Source of the DNA: Larimichthys crocea
Lineage: Eukaryota; Chordata; Actinopteri; Sciaenidae
DNA length: 64,000 nucleotides
Reading direction: 5' to 3'
Assembly (NCBI RefSeq): GCF_000972845.2
Contig: NC_040028.1
Coordinates: forward strand, 7,865,198 to 7,929,197
Below, piece by piece: positions 39,582 through 52,640 of the stretch. The notes under the pieces were generated by a model. The model saw nothing but the letters and a program-made list of their open reading frames with translations. It was not told the DNA's origin and searched no databases. How positions within the stretch are numbered: the stretch's first letter is position 1; each line of letters begins with the position of its first letter. The position numbers were made by a program, and so were the translations under genes.

Positions 39582-39668
39582 ACTATAAAGGCAACATGTG
39601 AGGCTGCTCCCAATGACTTATATATTTTATGTCACTGGGAGCAGCCTCACATGTTGCCTTTATAGTAA
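39580..39668. repeat. Perfect 33-bp inverted repeat (hairpin)
   Basis: The arm 39580-39612 (starts TTACTATAAAGGCAACATGT) is the exact reverse complement of 39636-39668 (ends TTGCCTTTATAGTAA), with 23 bp between. Complementarity continues 5 bp inward with one mismatch. The arms contain the 15-mer GCAGCCTCACATGTT that is tandemly repeated just to the left. Either strand could fold into a long stem. Origin not recognised: a MITE-like element, or a local inverted duplication of the tandem array. Confidence 0.93.
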
Positions 39669-41950
39669 CTCTGGTACAAAGTGTCACCAACAGCAGCAAC
39701 CACAGCTGTCTGTCTTCAAACAAACAAAACATTTATAGTGAATGTTTTAAGGCAGCAGAGAAACTTCTTTAAACATGTTTTAATTGAACTGGCTTAAATC
39801 ATTTTACACTGGTTTGTTTGACTTTGATGAAGAACTCTTGATCAAATTCAGAGTGCTCCTCGGGTAAGCATCTTTCATAGCCAGATGGGACGTCCCATCA
39901 CTGGGATTGGAGCAGATGTCAAGGCCCTGATGACATTGTCTATTCATTAGCCTTACTTATGTTGTGCTCAGGGCTGCAAATGGTGCAAGATTTCAAATTG
40001 TTTCTTTTTAATGTCAAAATGTTACTTACAAACGCTTACAAGTACTTTCAAGCTGTGTACCACGTGAATACAAATTGAGTTGAACTGAATTTTTTATTAC
40101 ATTGTTTTCTTCTACAAGCTGCAGGTCTAACTTACTTTTACAAAATAATTCTTTTTCTCTGTCTATTGATCTGTGTTGCTGGGGAAACTAAAAGAAAGGT
40201 CACATACAGTTTCAATGTTGTACGTATGTCATAGCACTTTTTTTTTTAATCAAGTGCTGGATAGTTGACTGCTGGGTGGGTATCTTGTTTGCATGCGATA
40301 AGATGTTGGCTGAAAACCAAAACAGGTACAAGGTCTGTGTCAAAAAACTGTACTGTACTCGTTTTCAGATCAAGTTTGGTAAGCACACAAAAACAGATTT
40401 TAGAAACAGATTTTAAAAAAAGAATAAGAAATGTCAGCCTAGTCTGCATACAAGGCCAAAATAGAAAGGAAAAGATGTCTTTGTACAGTAAATCAAGCCG
40501 GTTTACATGATGCATTTGTTCTTTTATATTCCCATGACAAAGTGCAGAATAGGATCTCTATGATGGCAGTGCAGTGAGATGAAAAAGAACGTCACTCATG
40601 GCTGGATCAAGATTTTTTTCAATCCAATATCAGACCAAAGCAGACCTGTAAATAATTATGTTCAAGAGTCCATACTTGTAACTTTCAGACTCATGTACAT
40701 AGTAAAGAAAAACTGTGTGCTCATATTAGTGCCTGAATATGCCAGACTCAGTTTGATTTCAACTCCACATAAGTAATCATTTATAGCCAGTCTCCAATTT
40801 CCTGCAATAACCTGTTTTCTATTCAACATGTCATTTGTCATTTGCAGCTGATCGACTCTGTGAAGGTTCTATATACCTGCAGCACAGGTCACATGAGACT
40901 TAGGTCTATGATTTATTGTTTGAAATCTTCTCTGTTGCTTCATTCAGTCTCAGTTTCAAATGAACATACCCTCTGGCCAGTTATGTACATAACAATTACT
41001 ATGTTAGTCATGCTCCCAAGAGGAAGGAACTGGAAAGCTCTTCCAGCATCACTGTCAGAACCAGCTTTAACTCATTTTATAAAACTGTTCTATCATCCAT
41101 GAGGAATAATATTGACTGTGACAGTAACATCTCACAGGGCGGTGCACCTTTGCTGCAAGTAGTAGCCAGTATGAGGATAACTATGTCCACTTTAAACAGC
41201 TTATCGGGTAATGCAAATTGGCTAAAATATGCATTTGCCTAATGTGATGTGTAATATGTGCCTTTTTTTTGTCACCGTAAAGTGAAACAGCCCTCTTTAA
41301 ATAATTCAGTGCCATTTGGTTTAATGTGAAATCGTGGTAGACTCCATTCCAGCACACTGCCTCCTTTGAGCTTATTTTTCAGAAACAACAGAAGCTCACT
41401 GCAGCAGTGATGTTTGATTTAAGCTTTGATGGTGCAACAGTGTGGTGAAATTGCAAATAAATACACTCAAACCCTGAAATGAAATGTAAATGTTGCCTGA
41501 CTGTATCACTCCACACTTTAGGGTCCTTACAGTCACAAAGCCACTGGAAAGACCAGATCCCAGGGCTTCAACCCTGTGAGCTTTTTGAAAAATAAATTAG
41601 GAGCTGAGATCCCTCTTATTAAACAAAACCTCCTAAATCTTTTGAAAATCAGAAGTGCAGTCATATTTACAAATGCAAAAATACATAAATGCAAATGCAA
41701 TCTTTTAATTATAGTAGTCCCCATTGTATTGTTAAATTATGTTGGAATATCACATTTCTCCTCAGAGATAAAAATACTTCACTTTAGGATTCCCTAGTCC
41801 AAAAAAGTAATTTGGAAGGTGTTATTTATTATTATTATTTTTATTATTTGAGGAGAAAAAAGCTTTGATGCACAATACAGCCCCATCTGGGATTAACTCT
41901 TGTGTCTAAGAATAAAGCAGCTCCTTTCCTGTTTTTTTTAGCTCAACTGT

Positions 41951-41984
41951 AAAATAAATAAATAAATAAATAAATAAAATAAAA
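41951..41984. repeat. (AAAT)n microsatellite
   Basis: About eight AAAT units followed by an A-rich then short CA stretch; intronic. Confidence 0.85.
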
Positions 41985-44334
41985 AACACACACACAAATA
42001 CCTTCTGATAGGTGAATGCCAGCATTTATGTAAAGGCTCCTTACAGAGAAAAATGACACTCCTCTCCAAGATGACAAATGAAAACCTGGGAGAGAAGATT
42101 TAACTTCAGTAGAGTAAAGCTGACACTGGATGAGCGCTGTGTCTTTTTGTTGTGCTTAAATTCACGTGCATGGAAGTCAAACTAAATCCAATTTTAAACG
42201 CTCTTTTTTTTGTAGGATATCATCATCCGGATGCTAACAGGGCTGTATATGATGGCTTGAATTTCAAAGACAAAATTTAAGAGGCAAGAGCTACGCACTT
42301 TTACTTGTCTGGGATTATATTCTGAAATCAATTTCCGAAACACATAAACTAATAATATGCAATCTAGAGCAGCGCAACGACCCTATTGTTATGAAACGCA
42401 CACAGAAAAATGCAAAACATACTGTGCTGAAACATCCAGGCTTTATGGTTTCCTGTACTATTTTTCTCACACAGACTTTGACACCAGAAATATATACAGT
42501 AGATAACTGATTGCTACCATCTGTAGCTGACTATAAACCCTTACAAGCTTACATGGTGGTTTTCTCCTATTACTATCTTATACTTTATTCTCACACGCTG
42601 TTGTTCAGTGTGCTGTGAGTTAATGGTAAATGTGTACCTCCCTTTTAAAAATGGAAAATATGACTGTTTAACAGGGACTGTCTTTGAACAGTCGATTTAA
42701 AGAGTTAAATAATAGTCCTATTATCCATAGTGTTTCAGTGCTCTATTCTCCTCTCCAAGACACTGAAGGTCAAGCTTAAATGGCTCTGGCTCTCTGTTTG
42801 AGCCAGAGACTCCCAGCTTAGCCACAGCTCTGGGAACTGGCTCACACAAAAGATTTACCCCACAATACTGCTGGCCTAGATAGACACACCAAACACACAA
42901 TAGGCTGGCTGTGCATAATTTAGAGCACATCTTTCCTACATTGACAAGTCCAGAATTAAAAAAAAAGGGAGCTTGTCAGCTAAATTAAGTATTCAAATAT
43001 AGTATATTATGTCCACGGTGGACGTGTGGAAGTTAAATCAATATTTGCCTAAATGAACGTTAATACTCTTGTGATATAAAGCCTGGAGCTGCTGCAGGAA
43101 CTGTGGATATGAGACAGATGTGTGGCACCAAGGAATGTTTGCTTATTGTAAGCAAAACTATATGAAATATGTCCTCATACTGTATCTCATCATATTTTAT
43201 TGTGAACCGACTGTTGTTGGATTTCAGTCCAAAGCTTTGTGATACTGATTGTTACAGTCCCTTAGTTTTCCCCAGGAGTCAAACAGACATCAGGCAGATA
43301 TATGCAGAGGTGAGGCATGTTAAGATAAAGATTTTCTCTCCTGTTTCTAAAGTGGTTTTATTTCCAGTTAAGCAGCAACTCATAAGCCATCTAAGCCCTG
43401 CAAAGGATGTCAAATCCTCACATTTGGTGTCCCGGTTACATCCCTTTTGAACATACGCTCTTTCAAGTGAAATTAATCAATCTCTTTATCACTTGGGCAG
43501 TGTCATTACCCAACCACAGAGTGAGAAATGAAAGTGCTAATCGCACAGCAAGTGGGGCTTTTGTGTGGGAAGCCAAAGTTTTCCTCGTCAAGCTGCTTTG
43601 GAAATGCATTTTCAATTGAATTTGTTAAGCAAGTGAAGGATGAATCTTGAGATTACCTCAAATTCCCTTTATGAGGGGGTTAGGTGCGACATGATCCTTC
43701 AATACAGTTTTCAAAAGGTGATTTGCTCACAAATATGATAAATGCTTATATGTAAAATATTTCATCCAGGCAACTAAAAGTATTTATAACGTAAAATAAC
43801 AGTTAAAAATCAGCACATTTAGACTCAGTATTCACTATATACATGTTCTGTGTGGAGCTTGCCATTCATTGACCATGGGGGTCATAAATCCTCAGCAGAT
43901 GATACCAGGACATGGTTATTTATTGTGCACAAATGTCTCATTAACTGTGTCACATTACTACATCATTATGGCTCTGTTTGTCACCATGGGACTAGGGATG
44001 GGCAGTCCATCAGAAAGAAGGTATTATTATGCTAACTGCCCAGCCATAGGGATTCACTGGCTTGATGATATCCAAGAGCACCCCAAGGTTTTTGCACCAA
44101 ACAATGTGTGTCAGAAAAAGGAAGATTACTTTTCTCACCATATTATGTTTAAGAAAAGGTCTGTCGTGTTAAATCCTCAAACTTGAATGATCAGAAAATT
44201 AAATACATTTCAAAGAATATGGTTTATTAAAGAAACCCTGGGAAATGAAGAACAAGGTATAGCAAAGTATAGCTGTATGAGGTTTCTCAGATTTGATGGT
44301 TCTGAAAGGATGATAGAATGATAAAACATTTTAC

Positions 44335-44511
44335 CTGCTTTCCATGAAAAATGATGGTCCTTAGGAAACACAATGTCTGACTGGACTGAAAAGGAAAAGA
44401 GAGACAAGAGGACGAAAAGGCTGAGGTAGTACCCAGCTCGCTGTTTCCAGGCAATGACCCCAAAGTCATCTTTTAGAGTCATAGTCCAGCCCATTGCTTC
44501 CTCTCTTACTC
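44335..44511 (-). CDS. thsd7b: thsd7b first coding exon: start codon and signal peptide
   Basis: Exon carrying the start of the THSD7B-like protein. On the minus strand a pyrimidine-rich acceptor (TTCTTCCCACAG) precedes G44511, so at least one untranslated exon probably lies further right. The first ATG is at 44494-44492 with a good context (G at -3, G at +4); a second in-frame Met is residue 5. The 53 complete codons give about 20 mostly polar residues, then a hydrophobic core (YYLSLFVLLSLFSFSVQS) typical of a signal peptide, then DIVFPKDHHFSWKA. The donor is GCAG/GTAAAA at 44335, phase 1. The split codon (G + GC, Gly) continues into the exon at 12642 as WKAG-QWGQC, which matches the W-x-x-G-x-W-G-x-C start of the first TSP1 repeat in THSD7 proteins. 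The product would be secretory-pathway targeted. Use of Met1 or Met5 is not settled by sequence. Coding part 44335-44494 (160 nt). Confidence 0.85.
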
Positions 44512-47500
44512 CTGTGGGAAGAAAAATGAAATTCATCAGTAACTCACTGACAAAAAATGGCCAGAGATGTAGGCTGGAGGAACCAGAGGAAGAGACTTGT
44601 GTAGCTCTTTAAATATGTGGTGCAGAAGGTCTTAGACACTCTCTGGCTGCTGTGCAGAAATTGTCCCCATGAAACCTCCAGCCCAGAAATATGACATTCA
44701 GTGTCACCTTCCAAATTCGCATGACACTCACACGTGAATCATAGTGTTTGATTTAGTTAAATCCGGCATACGGGTGTGATACCATTCTCACTTCTCCTCC
44801 CACATAGACCAAAAATAATTATTCAGAGAGTCTTGAGCATCTTAGTCTCCCAAGGTAGAAGTGGGGGAAACATGTATTGAGGGAAGGGGAGACTTTAAGC
44901 CTGGAGTAATACAGGGTATTAGTACCTTTTTATTGCAGCTCATTTATTTCTATCTCCTGCTACTGTGATTCATGTCCTAAGAGTGTAAGGGATTAGTCCT
45001 GGATTCACTGGGCCTCTAATTGTGTTGCACCAACAGCCAAAATTAATGAATATGGAATTAAATCTGTAACACCTGATGCTTTGAGGGACTGATGTTATGT
45101 TGTTCATGACCATGGTGATTCATTTCCCCAAAACAAATTTTGTTGTGCTGTAGCACTTGGGTATTGTGAGATTTGGTATTATTGGCTTATCATCCCACAA
45201 AGCACTCCTTGCAGTTTTTTTTTTGTTTTTTTTGTCGTTTGTTATTCTGCAGTCATCGAAATTGACACAAAATTGAAAATGCTTTTCAAATAACATAAAA
45301 AGGTCTGATTGAAACACGGAATTTAGCAAAGAAAATTAAATTGCCTGAATTGTGCAACATAGAAAACTGTTTCATATAAAAGATTTTAAAAAAAGAACAA
45401 ACTGAACTGAAAAAGATAAAGTTTGTGCAAACTGAGAGATACTCTGATATTCACAAGTTGGTATCAGTGAATTTACTACCAGTTTATGTGGAGGTCTAAA
45501 GTCAAGATGTAACTGTCATGGAGATGGTTGGTTTATATACAGTACTATTGTTATGGTTTCTTTCACACCTGTCTAGTGTATCATGACTATGAAAATGAGT
45601 TTTTAATTAAATTTGTCTTTTAATGTTGCAGATTAATTGTAAGTTTTCATTTTATCTTGATTACTCAGTGTGGGCGATCAACTACTGAGAGGCAGCAGGT
45701 ATTTTGAGGTTTAGGATTATTTACACATGGTGCATCTCTGAAAACGGTGGTTGCTAGATTATTTCTGCTTGACTTCATTCGAGGGGAAATTAGATTTTTA
45801 CTTTGCTGCTTTAGCTGTGTTCTAGTGGGGGCAAAAACTGTTTAATGAGACATAATTTGCAGGGTGGAGATGGCTTGGTGCCCAGAAGAGGGCTGCCAGA
45901 TGCCCAGTTTTTGATGGACTGTCCAATTTTCCTCTAGGTTTGATGTGTTATTCTTGTCATCTTAGGTGTTTTGATGTCTTTGTTGCTTTTAAACTCAGTT
46001 AAACACAGATTTATGGGTTGGTATTTTAACATACAGCTTGTATTTGTATCAGTCATTAATGAAGCTGTCAGAGTTAATTGTTGTTTTTGCTTGAAATATT
46101 CACTTTTAATAGAATTCATGCACTACTACTACTACTACTATTTTTTAAGGCTGCCTTTGTCTCAGATTTTCTGATGGCCAGAGAATTTATTCTATTTGGA
46201 TGAATGAGCAGAGTGTGACACTTACAAAGCCATATGCCAATTAGACACCTCTGTTTGCTGATTACTAGCCAAACTCTCGGGCTGCACTGCTCTGGAAGCC
46301 ATACCTGACTGCACCCAGATTACATCCTCCCTCAAGCCAGTCTAATTTGACTATTCATGGGACAAGCAGTTCTCTCCATAGGCTGACAAAATGTCACAAC
46401 TGATTGAAAAACATTGTCTTGAACAAAAACAAGCAATGAATACAAGCATCACCCAGAGGCACCCCAGTATTGTTTTTTCGAAGACAGACATCTGAGATTA
46501 CCATATAGCGTTAGATATGGTTTGCAAAATAAGATGACGGGTTGCTTTTTCTTCAGCCCTTTCTTCACTTTGAAGAGTTATTTGCAATTGTGTTCAGCTC
46601 AGGCTCATCCAGTATGCGCCTGTCAGCAGAGGTGGAATACAGACTATCCTGAACATTTTAAAAAAGAAAAGCTCTTAAGCTGCTAAATATCTGGGTCAAA
46701 GGAATCATGCCAAGCTCTCAGTGGCCACTGAAAACCTGGCAAACAGCAGCATGGCTCAGATGCTGCCGAGCATCCTATTAGATACTCCATGATCTGATGG
46801 AATGCAATCTGCTTCTCTGTCTCCTGTGGTCCTTATTCAGGGCTCACTCACCGGATTCAGAGAATGAGGACCCTGCAGCTACCATAAGGGAACAGATGAG
46901 CAACACTCCACAGCCTTCTCTTTCACAGGTGGTCACAATAATTAATGTTTGATTAAATCTTTCCAAATGAATGGCAAAAGCTAATTTGGTGTACCAAGGC
47001 TCTGAACAATCACCATGATCCTCCAGTTTTTTTAAAGAAGCCAAACAGCCTGTTCTGTCTGGAGTGGATACAAAGGCATTTGATCCCCGTACGTTAACCA
47101 GAGATGCCACCAATGAGTTCAATCTCTCCTCACATTCTCAGCTTAAATTCTTGCCCATATCCCTGTGCTATTATTTGTGTACTGAATCCAGTATAACACA
47201 GCTCAATGTTGCGGGGCATGTAATTGTTTTTAATTGCAGTTGGCAATATAAAAACAGAAATCCTTCCACACCCAAATATGATGATTGTTGCAGATGTTTT
47301 CATTTTTGTATTCCTTTGATCACAGGCTTGTGGGTGCAGCTGCATTCCTCTATCTTGTTGTGATATTTGAGAATATTGCTGCCCATCTCCATTTCATTCC
47401 TGAATTCTTTTGACACAGTTTGCGTTATTTTATCCAGAAATGTAACAAAAACAATCTACCAATTTTGTCGACTAAGCAGATGATGACATTTCTGAAACAT

Positions 47501-49899
47501 ACAGTAGTGTGTATTTGAAGCCTCTTTTTGACTTTTCATGAATGGGCACTGCACATTACATTAACATTAGATGACGTCGCACTCCACAATTCACATCCAA
47601 TGCCAGCGATCAGTGCCAAAGGAAAGGAGTGCGCCCTTAATGTAATGAGGCGAACTGTAAGGACATTGAAGGTTGGTGTGGTTGTTGGGTGTGCAGAAAG
47701 TTTGTAGCTCATGCAAGAAGTTCTCATCCCATCATAGACCTACAAATAACATTTGTCTTTTTATCGACTGTACAATCTTCACCTGAGCATAACAAGATGT
47801 TTTAGCTGGCAAACTTTAACTTGACCTTTCACTAGCCTTAACCATACCTGTCATCAAGTTTTTTAATTGTCCAATATTAATGTTCTTGTCTGAAGATTTG
47901 GTTTGGCTCAGTATTATTTTGGTGCCTTATTTTGATATAGTATAGAATATATATTAGTGTAAGTCAAATTGTATGGTTGATTTTCTTGATTTGTCTAGTT
48001 TAGTCAACAAAAACTAAAGAGAATTTAGATTTTCAGGTTTTGTCCTAGTCCTAGTCTTTGAGGCGTCAGAAAAAAAAAGGTTGTCAATTAATATATATAA
48101 ATGAATACTGGTTGACCAGATATGCCGTGGATATGTAACTGCAGCCTAAAATAAAAACCAGAAGTTACATGATTTTCTCATCATCCTCCCAAACTGCAAG
48201 CACACAGAAATACACTGTATCTGACACAGCATGATTTGCTAGTTACACTGTACCTGTGCAAGATGACTTCCAGTCATCCCTTTGGGTGATCCGGTTGGTG
48301 CAGTGGCAGATGCTTTTCACTAGTTCTTCCACAGAGGACAAGAGCAGGGCAGAGGAGGCCTCCAAAGACGTTAAGTCTGACAGGGACAGTAAATCAGCTG
48401 CGCCAGCCCTCCCGCCTGAAGCATCATGCAGTGGCTTAATCCTGAGTGAATCAATGTGTAGAGGGCTGGGGTTGTGTCACACCTCCAGCAACACTGAGTG
48501 GAATTAACTCCCTGGTGCTGGCTCTGTCAAGTACCCACCCACTGATGTTCCTACTGGGGTTGGCATAAGTCAGCATGGGCTACAGGGCCTGAGAAATAGC
48601 AAGACAAAAAGAGAAGAAAAAAGACACTCATATAAACATCTGATACCACAGGTGAGTAAAATCTAACACTTCACACAATGACATTCTCAAGATTATATTT
48701 CTTTCGCATGATGCATTGTTGATCTTGCATCACAGAGGTGTGCGAAAGCTGCAAAAAAGGAATGAACGACGGTGTACAGATGCAGGGAGGCTTCACAAAG
48801 ATGCATGGTCCACAGCGTCCTTTCACTTTATACACTATCAGTGTTCCAAAGGTATGACCTTGTTGTGATTTATAATCCATTCATCTGTTCTGTCCTATTC
48901 ATTCTGCTATTCATTTTAACAGAAAGTTTTTTGTGCATATAAAAAAAGGATTATTACAATGTATGTCTCATATCTGGACCTACTGCAGTTATGGAGGGGA
49001 AGAGTAACTTCACTTATTGGGTCTTGTTGGTGGCTTACATGATTTGTCATGTCCTGTGTCACATTGTGACAGCGATATCAAAGACAAGAGTGCTGTCTAA
49101 GAATTGCAGCTTGGATTTTTGCTCTACTATGACATTCAGTGATTACATGTCAACCCTCCAGCCAAGCCTGTTCTGAGAGCTCATCCAGAGGAATCTCTGA
49201 TTCTATTAACACTTTCTGCCCTTGTCTCCCAACCATCTCCGACACCTTCCTCACTGACCCTACCTCTAAGCTCAGCTCCCTCATTGACCTTCCTGGCCAC
49301 ACTCTTAAAAATCCCACATCCCAGGAACCCAGACCTTATTTCCCAAAGCTTTTAAGTGCCTTGCCTTGCTATTCCATTGTAGCTAAAATGGGCTTGACTC
49401 TGTAGCTGCACTTCTCCTCCTCTGGCTGGATACTAACTAAATAAAAGCCAACAAATAGGATGGAAGAAAGGTATTCCTGGTGGAGGGAACAAAATCAATT
49501 GTGAACATGCAGTTTCAGGTCAGGACACACAATTCATTTGGTTTTTATTCAATCCTAACTTAAGACTTCTATTACAGTCAGACTGCTCGTGCTACCCCTT
49601 ATTGTTTTCTCACCTCTTGTAAATGTTTTAATCTGTTAGATTTGTGATTGTTTTTGCTTGTTTAAACATATGTTGTTGCTTGTTTAAACACAGAAATCAA
49701 ATCAGAATAAATTTCTCAAACCAAGCTGTTTGTAAAGATACAGAAACACAATAATCATGCTGTTGAGTTGTAATGCACCATACTCATTTTCCACCATATT
49801 TATATCCATGAGGGTATGATAAATAATAAACAACTCATAATAACCTAATACAAATATACAATTAGATTACTACAAACTGCCAAATGCCAAAATGACCAC

Positions 49900-50445
49900 A
49901 CATTTACATTTCGTCATTTAGCTGATGCTTTTATCCAAAGCGACTTAGAGAGAAGGGAACAATCAATGTACAGTGGAATAAGAAAGTAGTAAGTGCTTTG
50001 ACAATTCTTAAAGGGGTAACTTTAGCATAGGGATGAGCGAGTACAGCATTATCTGTATCAGTATCTGTATCTGTTAACCATATGAATTATCTGTATCTGT
50101 ATCTGCACTCAGAATGGGCGGGGCCTAACCCAGAAGTGTGTCAGGTTGTCTTGAAATGGGCAGGTATGTTATTTTAAGCATGCAATTGATATGGGTTGAT
50201 CAGAAATTGTAATATTTATGGCTGATTAGAAAACTATTTACGCCCCTGCTCTGGTAGGAACTGGTAGTGCGTTCCACCAATGAAGAACAACAGACGAGAA
50301 AAGTTTGGATTGCTTTGAATGAACAGGTGGCAGAGCCAGGCGTCGTTCATTGGAGTCGTGCAATGGTCGTGAGGTAACATATGCCTGTTTAAGGGCGTTC
50401 AAGTAGGTGGGTGCAGTACCGGAGACACATTTGTAGGCGAGCATT
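49900..50445 (-). mobile_element. 5'-truncated LINE 3' end, with an insertion
   Basis: On the minus strand, 50444-50238 encodes a remnant that looks like the C-terminus of a fish non-LTR retrotransposon ORF2: LAYKCVSGTAPTYLNAL, later SRPLHDSNERRLALPP and LFSSVVLHWWNALPVPTR. About 290 bp further in the same direction is the tail CTAAGTCGCTTTGGATAAAA, then GCATCAGCTAAATGACG and AAATGTAAATGT (49900-49948), a conserved 3' end shared by many fish LINEs and their partner SINEs. Between them, about 50032-50200, lies a stretch with TATCTG repeats that interrupts the usual 3' region. Everything upstream of the RT tail is missing. Clade not assigned. Confidence 0.7.
50032..50200. repeat. TATCTG-repeat block inside the LINE tail
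   Basis: Contains CATTATCTGTATCAGTATCT and further TATCTG hexamers followed by AATGGGCGGGGCCTAAC. It resembles part of a non-autonomous DNA transposon common in fishes, but its ends are not defined. Confidence 0.35.
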
Positions 50446-52389
50446 AGCGATTACATTTGAATCACACCTCTCACCACAGTTTATTGTCACCTCCATGTAA
50501 CATTGGCTTTGTATTGTGTGTATTATTCTTTAGAAATAAAGCTGTTTATATGCTAGATTATGTAATGCTAATTTATCCTTCATATCCAGTTGACAGGAAG
50601 ACATAAACGCCTGTTCTCATAGCTTTCTTTGCTCTACTCCACAGAGTTCAGCCCAAATACAAAATTTTCTGTAACTATTTGTATAGTTAGTATCTGCTAA
50701 CCTCTGATGACCTCAACTTGAACCTACCCCATGCTTCACACTTCTTCAGGAAGCGGTTGCATCACCTGGCTTGGCGCTATCCTTCAGTCCCACAGCTAAA
50801 AACTCCTCTTGACATAACTACAGCACATTTGCAACATCACATGCATTAGTTTTCTTTAATATCCAGCCCAGAGAGTGCATTTGTACCCTGTCTTGCTGTG
50901 TCTCGCCTGACAAATGTTTCATCACCTCACAGCAAATGTATTGTATTTGCGAGACACTTCTTCTTTTTAAATCTCTGCAAATTTGAAAAGTTAGAGACAT
51001 CTGCAAGTTAGTACAAAACAACATGACAAGACATTGCCCAGCTCAGAGTTTTATGTTGAATAGATGCTAATTTGACAACCTGTACTATTACAGAAAAAAA
51101 CACAGTATAAACACTGCACGAAAGTGGAAGTTTGGATTTTTTCCAGACCTGCCAAATGTATCATTTTGGGAGATCAAAACCCATATTTCTTGCTGATATC
51201 AGTGTAGCACAGTTACATATTGTAGCTTAACAAAATATTGTGGAAATGTTCTGCTTATGTGGGTGGATGTTGAACTTGACCATCTACTGCACATTACCAT
51301 CTGTCAAAGGATTTCTACTTCTGCCTTCTCTTTTTTTTTTTAGTTTCTCTTTTAGTTTTATTTATTTAAAAATATATATTTATTTTAAAATTTTGGAGCT
51401 TAGACCTTATCAGAATAAATTCTCATTCATGGATGATACCCCAACATCAAACTCAACTGTGATGCTTTGTCAATAGTCACATCACTAAATTCACTAAATA
51501 TTTTTTGCACCTCATCCAGAAAGTTATTCATTTTCTCAGACTGTTAAGATGTTGTGGCTGTATCTAAGAGAGAGAGGTATCTCTATTCTGCCAGTACCTC
51601 AAACAGTCTGGCAGCCCAAACAGCTGCTCCTAAAGCCAGGGTTGTGAACTCAATCAGCTGGATGTTTATCGTTGTGGCACCAAACATACTATAGCCCTTT
51701 CCGCTTGCCTCCATGCGCTGTAGGTGCAGTGGTTTGGCTAGTTAAGCAAGCCGACAGGGTCACAGTGTTGATAACGTTGGGAGAGAATTTCAACCCAGAC
51801 GTGCCCACCCAACCTCACTGTACAATGATCAGTTAACTGATACCATCCATCTACTCCTGAGTATCTTTCTTCTCACAAAATTAAGGTATTGGATTTAGTT
51901 TGGTTCAAATCTTCACTTTTTTTATTTCTGATTTTTTTTTTTTTCTTTTGCTTATAATTGCTTTGGGTTGGATTGTAAATTAAATCATTGAATTAGCTGT
52001 CCTGGAAGCACATGCTTCTTCAGAAGACTTCTGAATTACAGTGATTAATTACAAAGCAAATGTGATCAGATGGTAAATTTGAAAAACTAAAAAAAAAAAA
52101 AAAAAGCTGCTGCAAATCTCTTAATCAAATTAGTTCCGTCAAATATATTTACAGAGACAAAATCTTTACTTCAGAACACTTAAGTGTATTTTAATGACAA
52201 CCTACATTGACTAAATCATGTTAATAACATTTGTTTTAAGTGACTGCTTTAAAAAAAACAAAGCCAACCAAAGCTGAAGCCCAAAGCTGTGCTAATATAC
52301 AAGCAATGTGGCTCAAAATCAAGTGTCTGATCCAGAATAAGAATCAGCACTCAGCATGATCGATTGCAGCTCAGCCTCGAAATGTTTAT

Positions 52390-52640
52390 CAAAACAATCC
52401 AGTCGGTCAGAGGCAGGCACCCATTTAAAGAGATAAATTGATGTACAGAATGTTAACAGACCCTGTTGTTTAACAGAGAATACCTTCATACATCAACGCT
52501 GCTTTAAGGATATAAAAGCTGGATATTCATGCACCATTTACCCGCTCACACATTCCCTGTTCAAAGCGAATCAATAGCCCTTTAGAGTAAAATGACGCTA
52601 ATTGATGCAGTGCCTAAAACAAAGCCACAGAGTATTGTGC
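52390..52640. promoter_or_regulatory. Possible conserved non-coding element
   Basis: Repeat-free, higher-complexity block with homeodomain-type cores (GCTAATTGATGCAG at 52590-52603, AGATAAATTGATG) and no long open frame. Flagged on texture only; conservation cannot be seen from one sequence. Confidence 0.25.

Larger units (their letters stand above)
12643..44334 (-). other. thsd7b: thsd7b large intron between the start exon and exon 2
   Basis: A 31,692-bp intron with GTAAAA donor at 44334 and TTGGTTGCAG acceptor at 12643. It is the main repository of mobile-element debris in the window: dispersed repeats at 13728-13936, 21991-22434, 22830-23035, 25718-25930 and 31465-31625, SINEs at 22183-22360 and 34441-34647, a Tc1 fossil at 28605-29678, and a hairpin at 39580-39668. 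No further coding exon or RNA gene is recognised. A very long first coding intron is typical of THSD7 genes in vertebrates. Confidence 0.85.

Noticed and set aside
40842..41102. Possible LINE C-terminal remnant (WKALPASLSE-like)
   Set aside because: Only a short WxALP resemblance; no supporting tail or second motif, so not listed.
4104..44511. Gene identity as THSD7A instead of THSD7B
   Set aside because: Remembered family phrases (WEVSDW, AEC-TAQHG, KE-V-SRPV, TRSDGKNAML) favour THSD7B; THSD7A differs at each. A tree of fish THSD7 proteins would settle it.
48256..48507. 83-residue plus-strand frame with Ser/Glu/Lys-rich middle
   Set aside because: No recognised homology or splice context; composition alone is not evidence.
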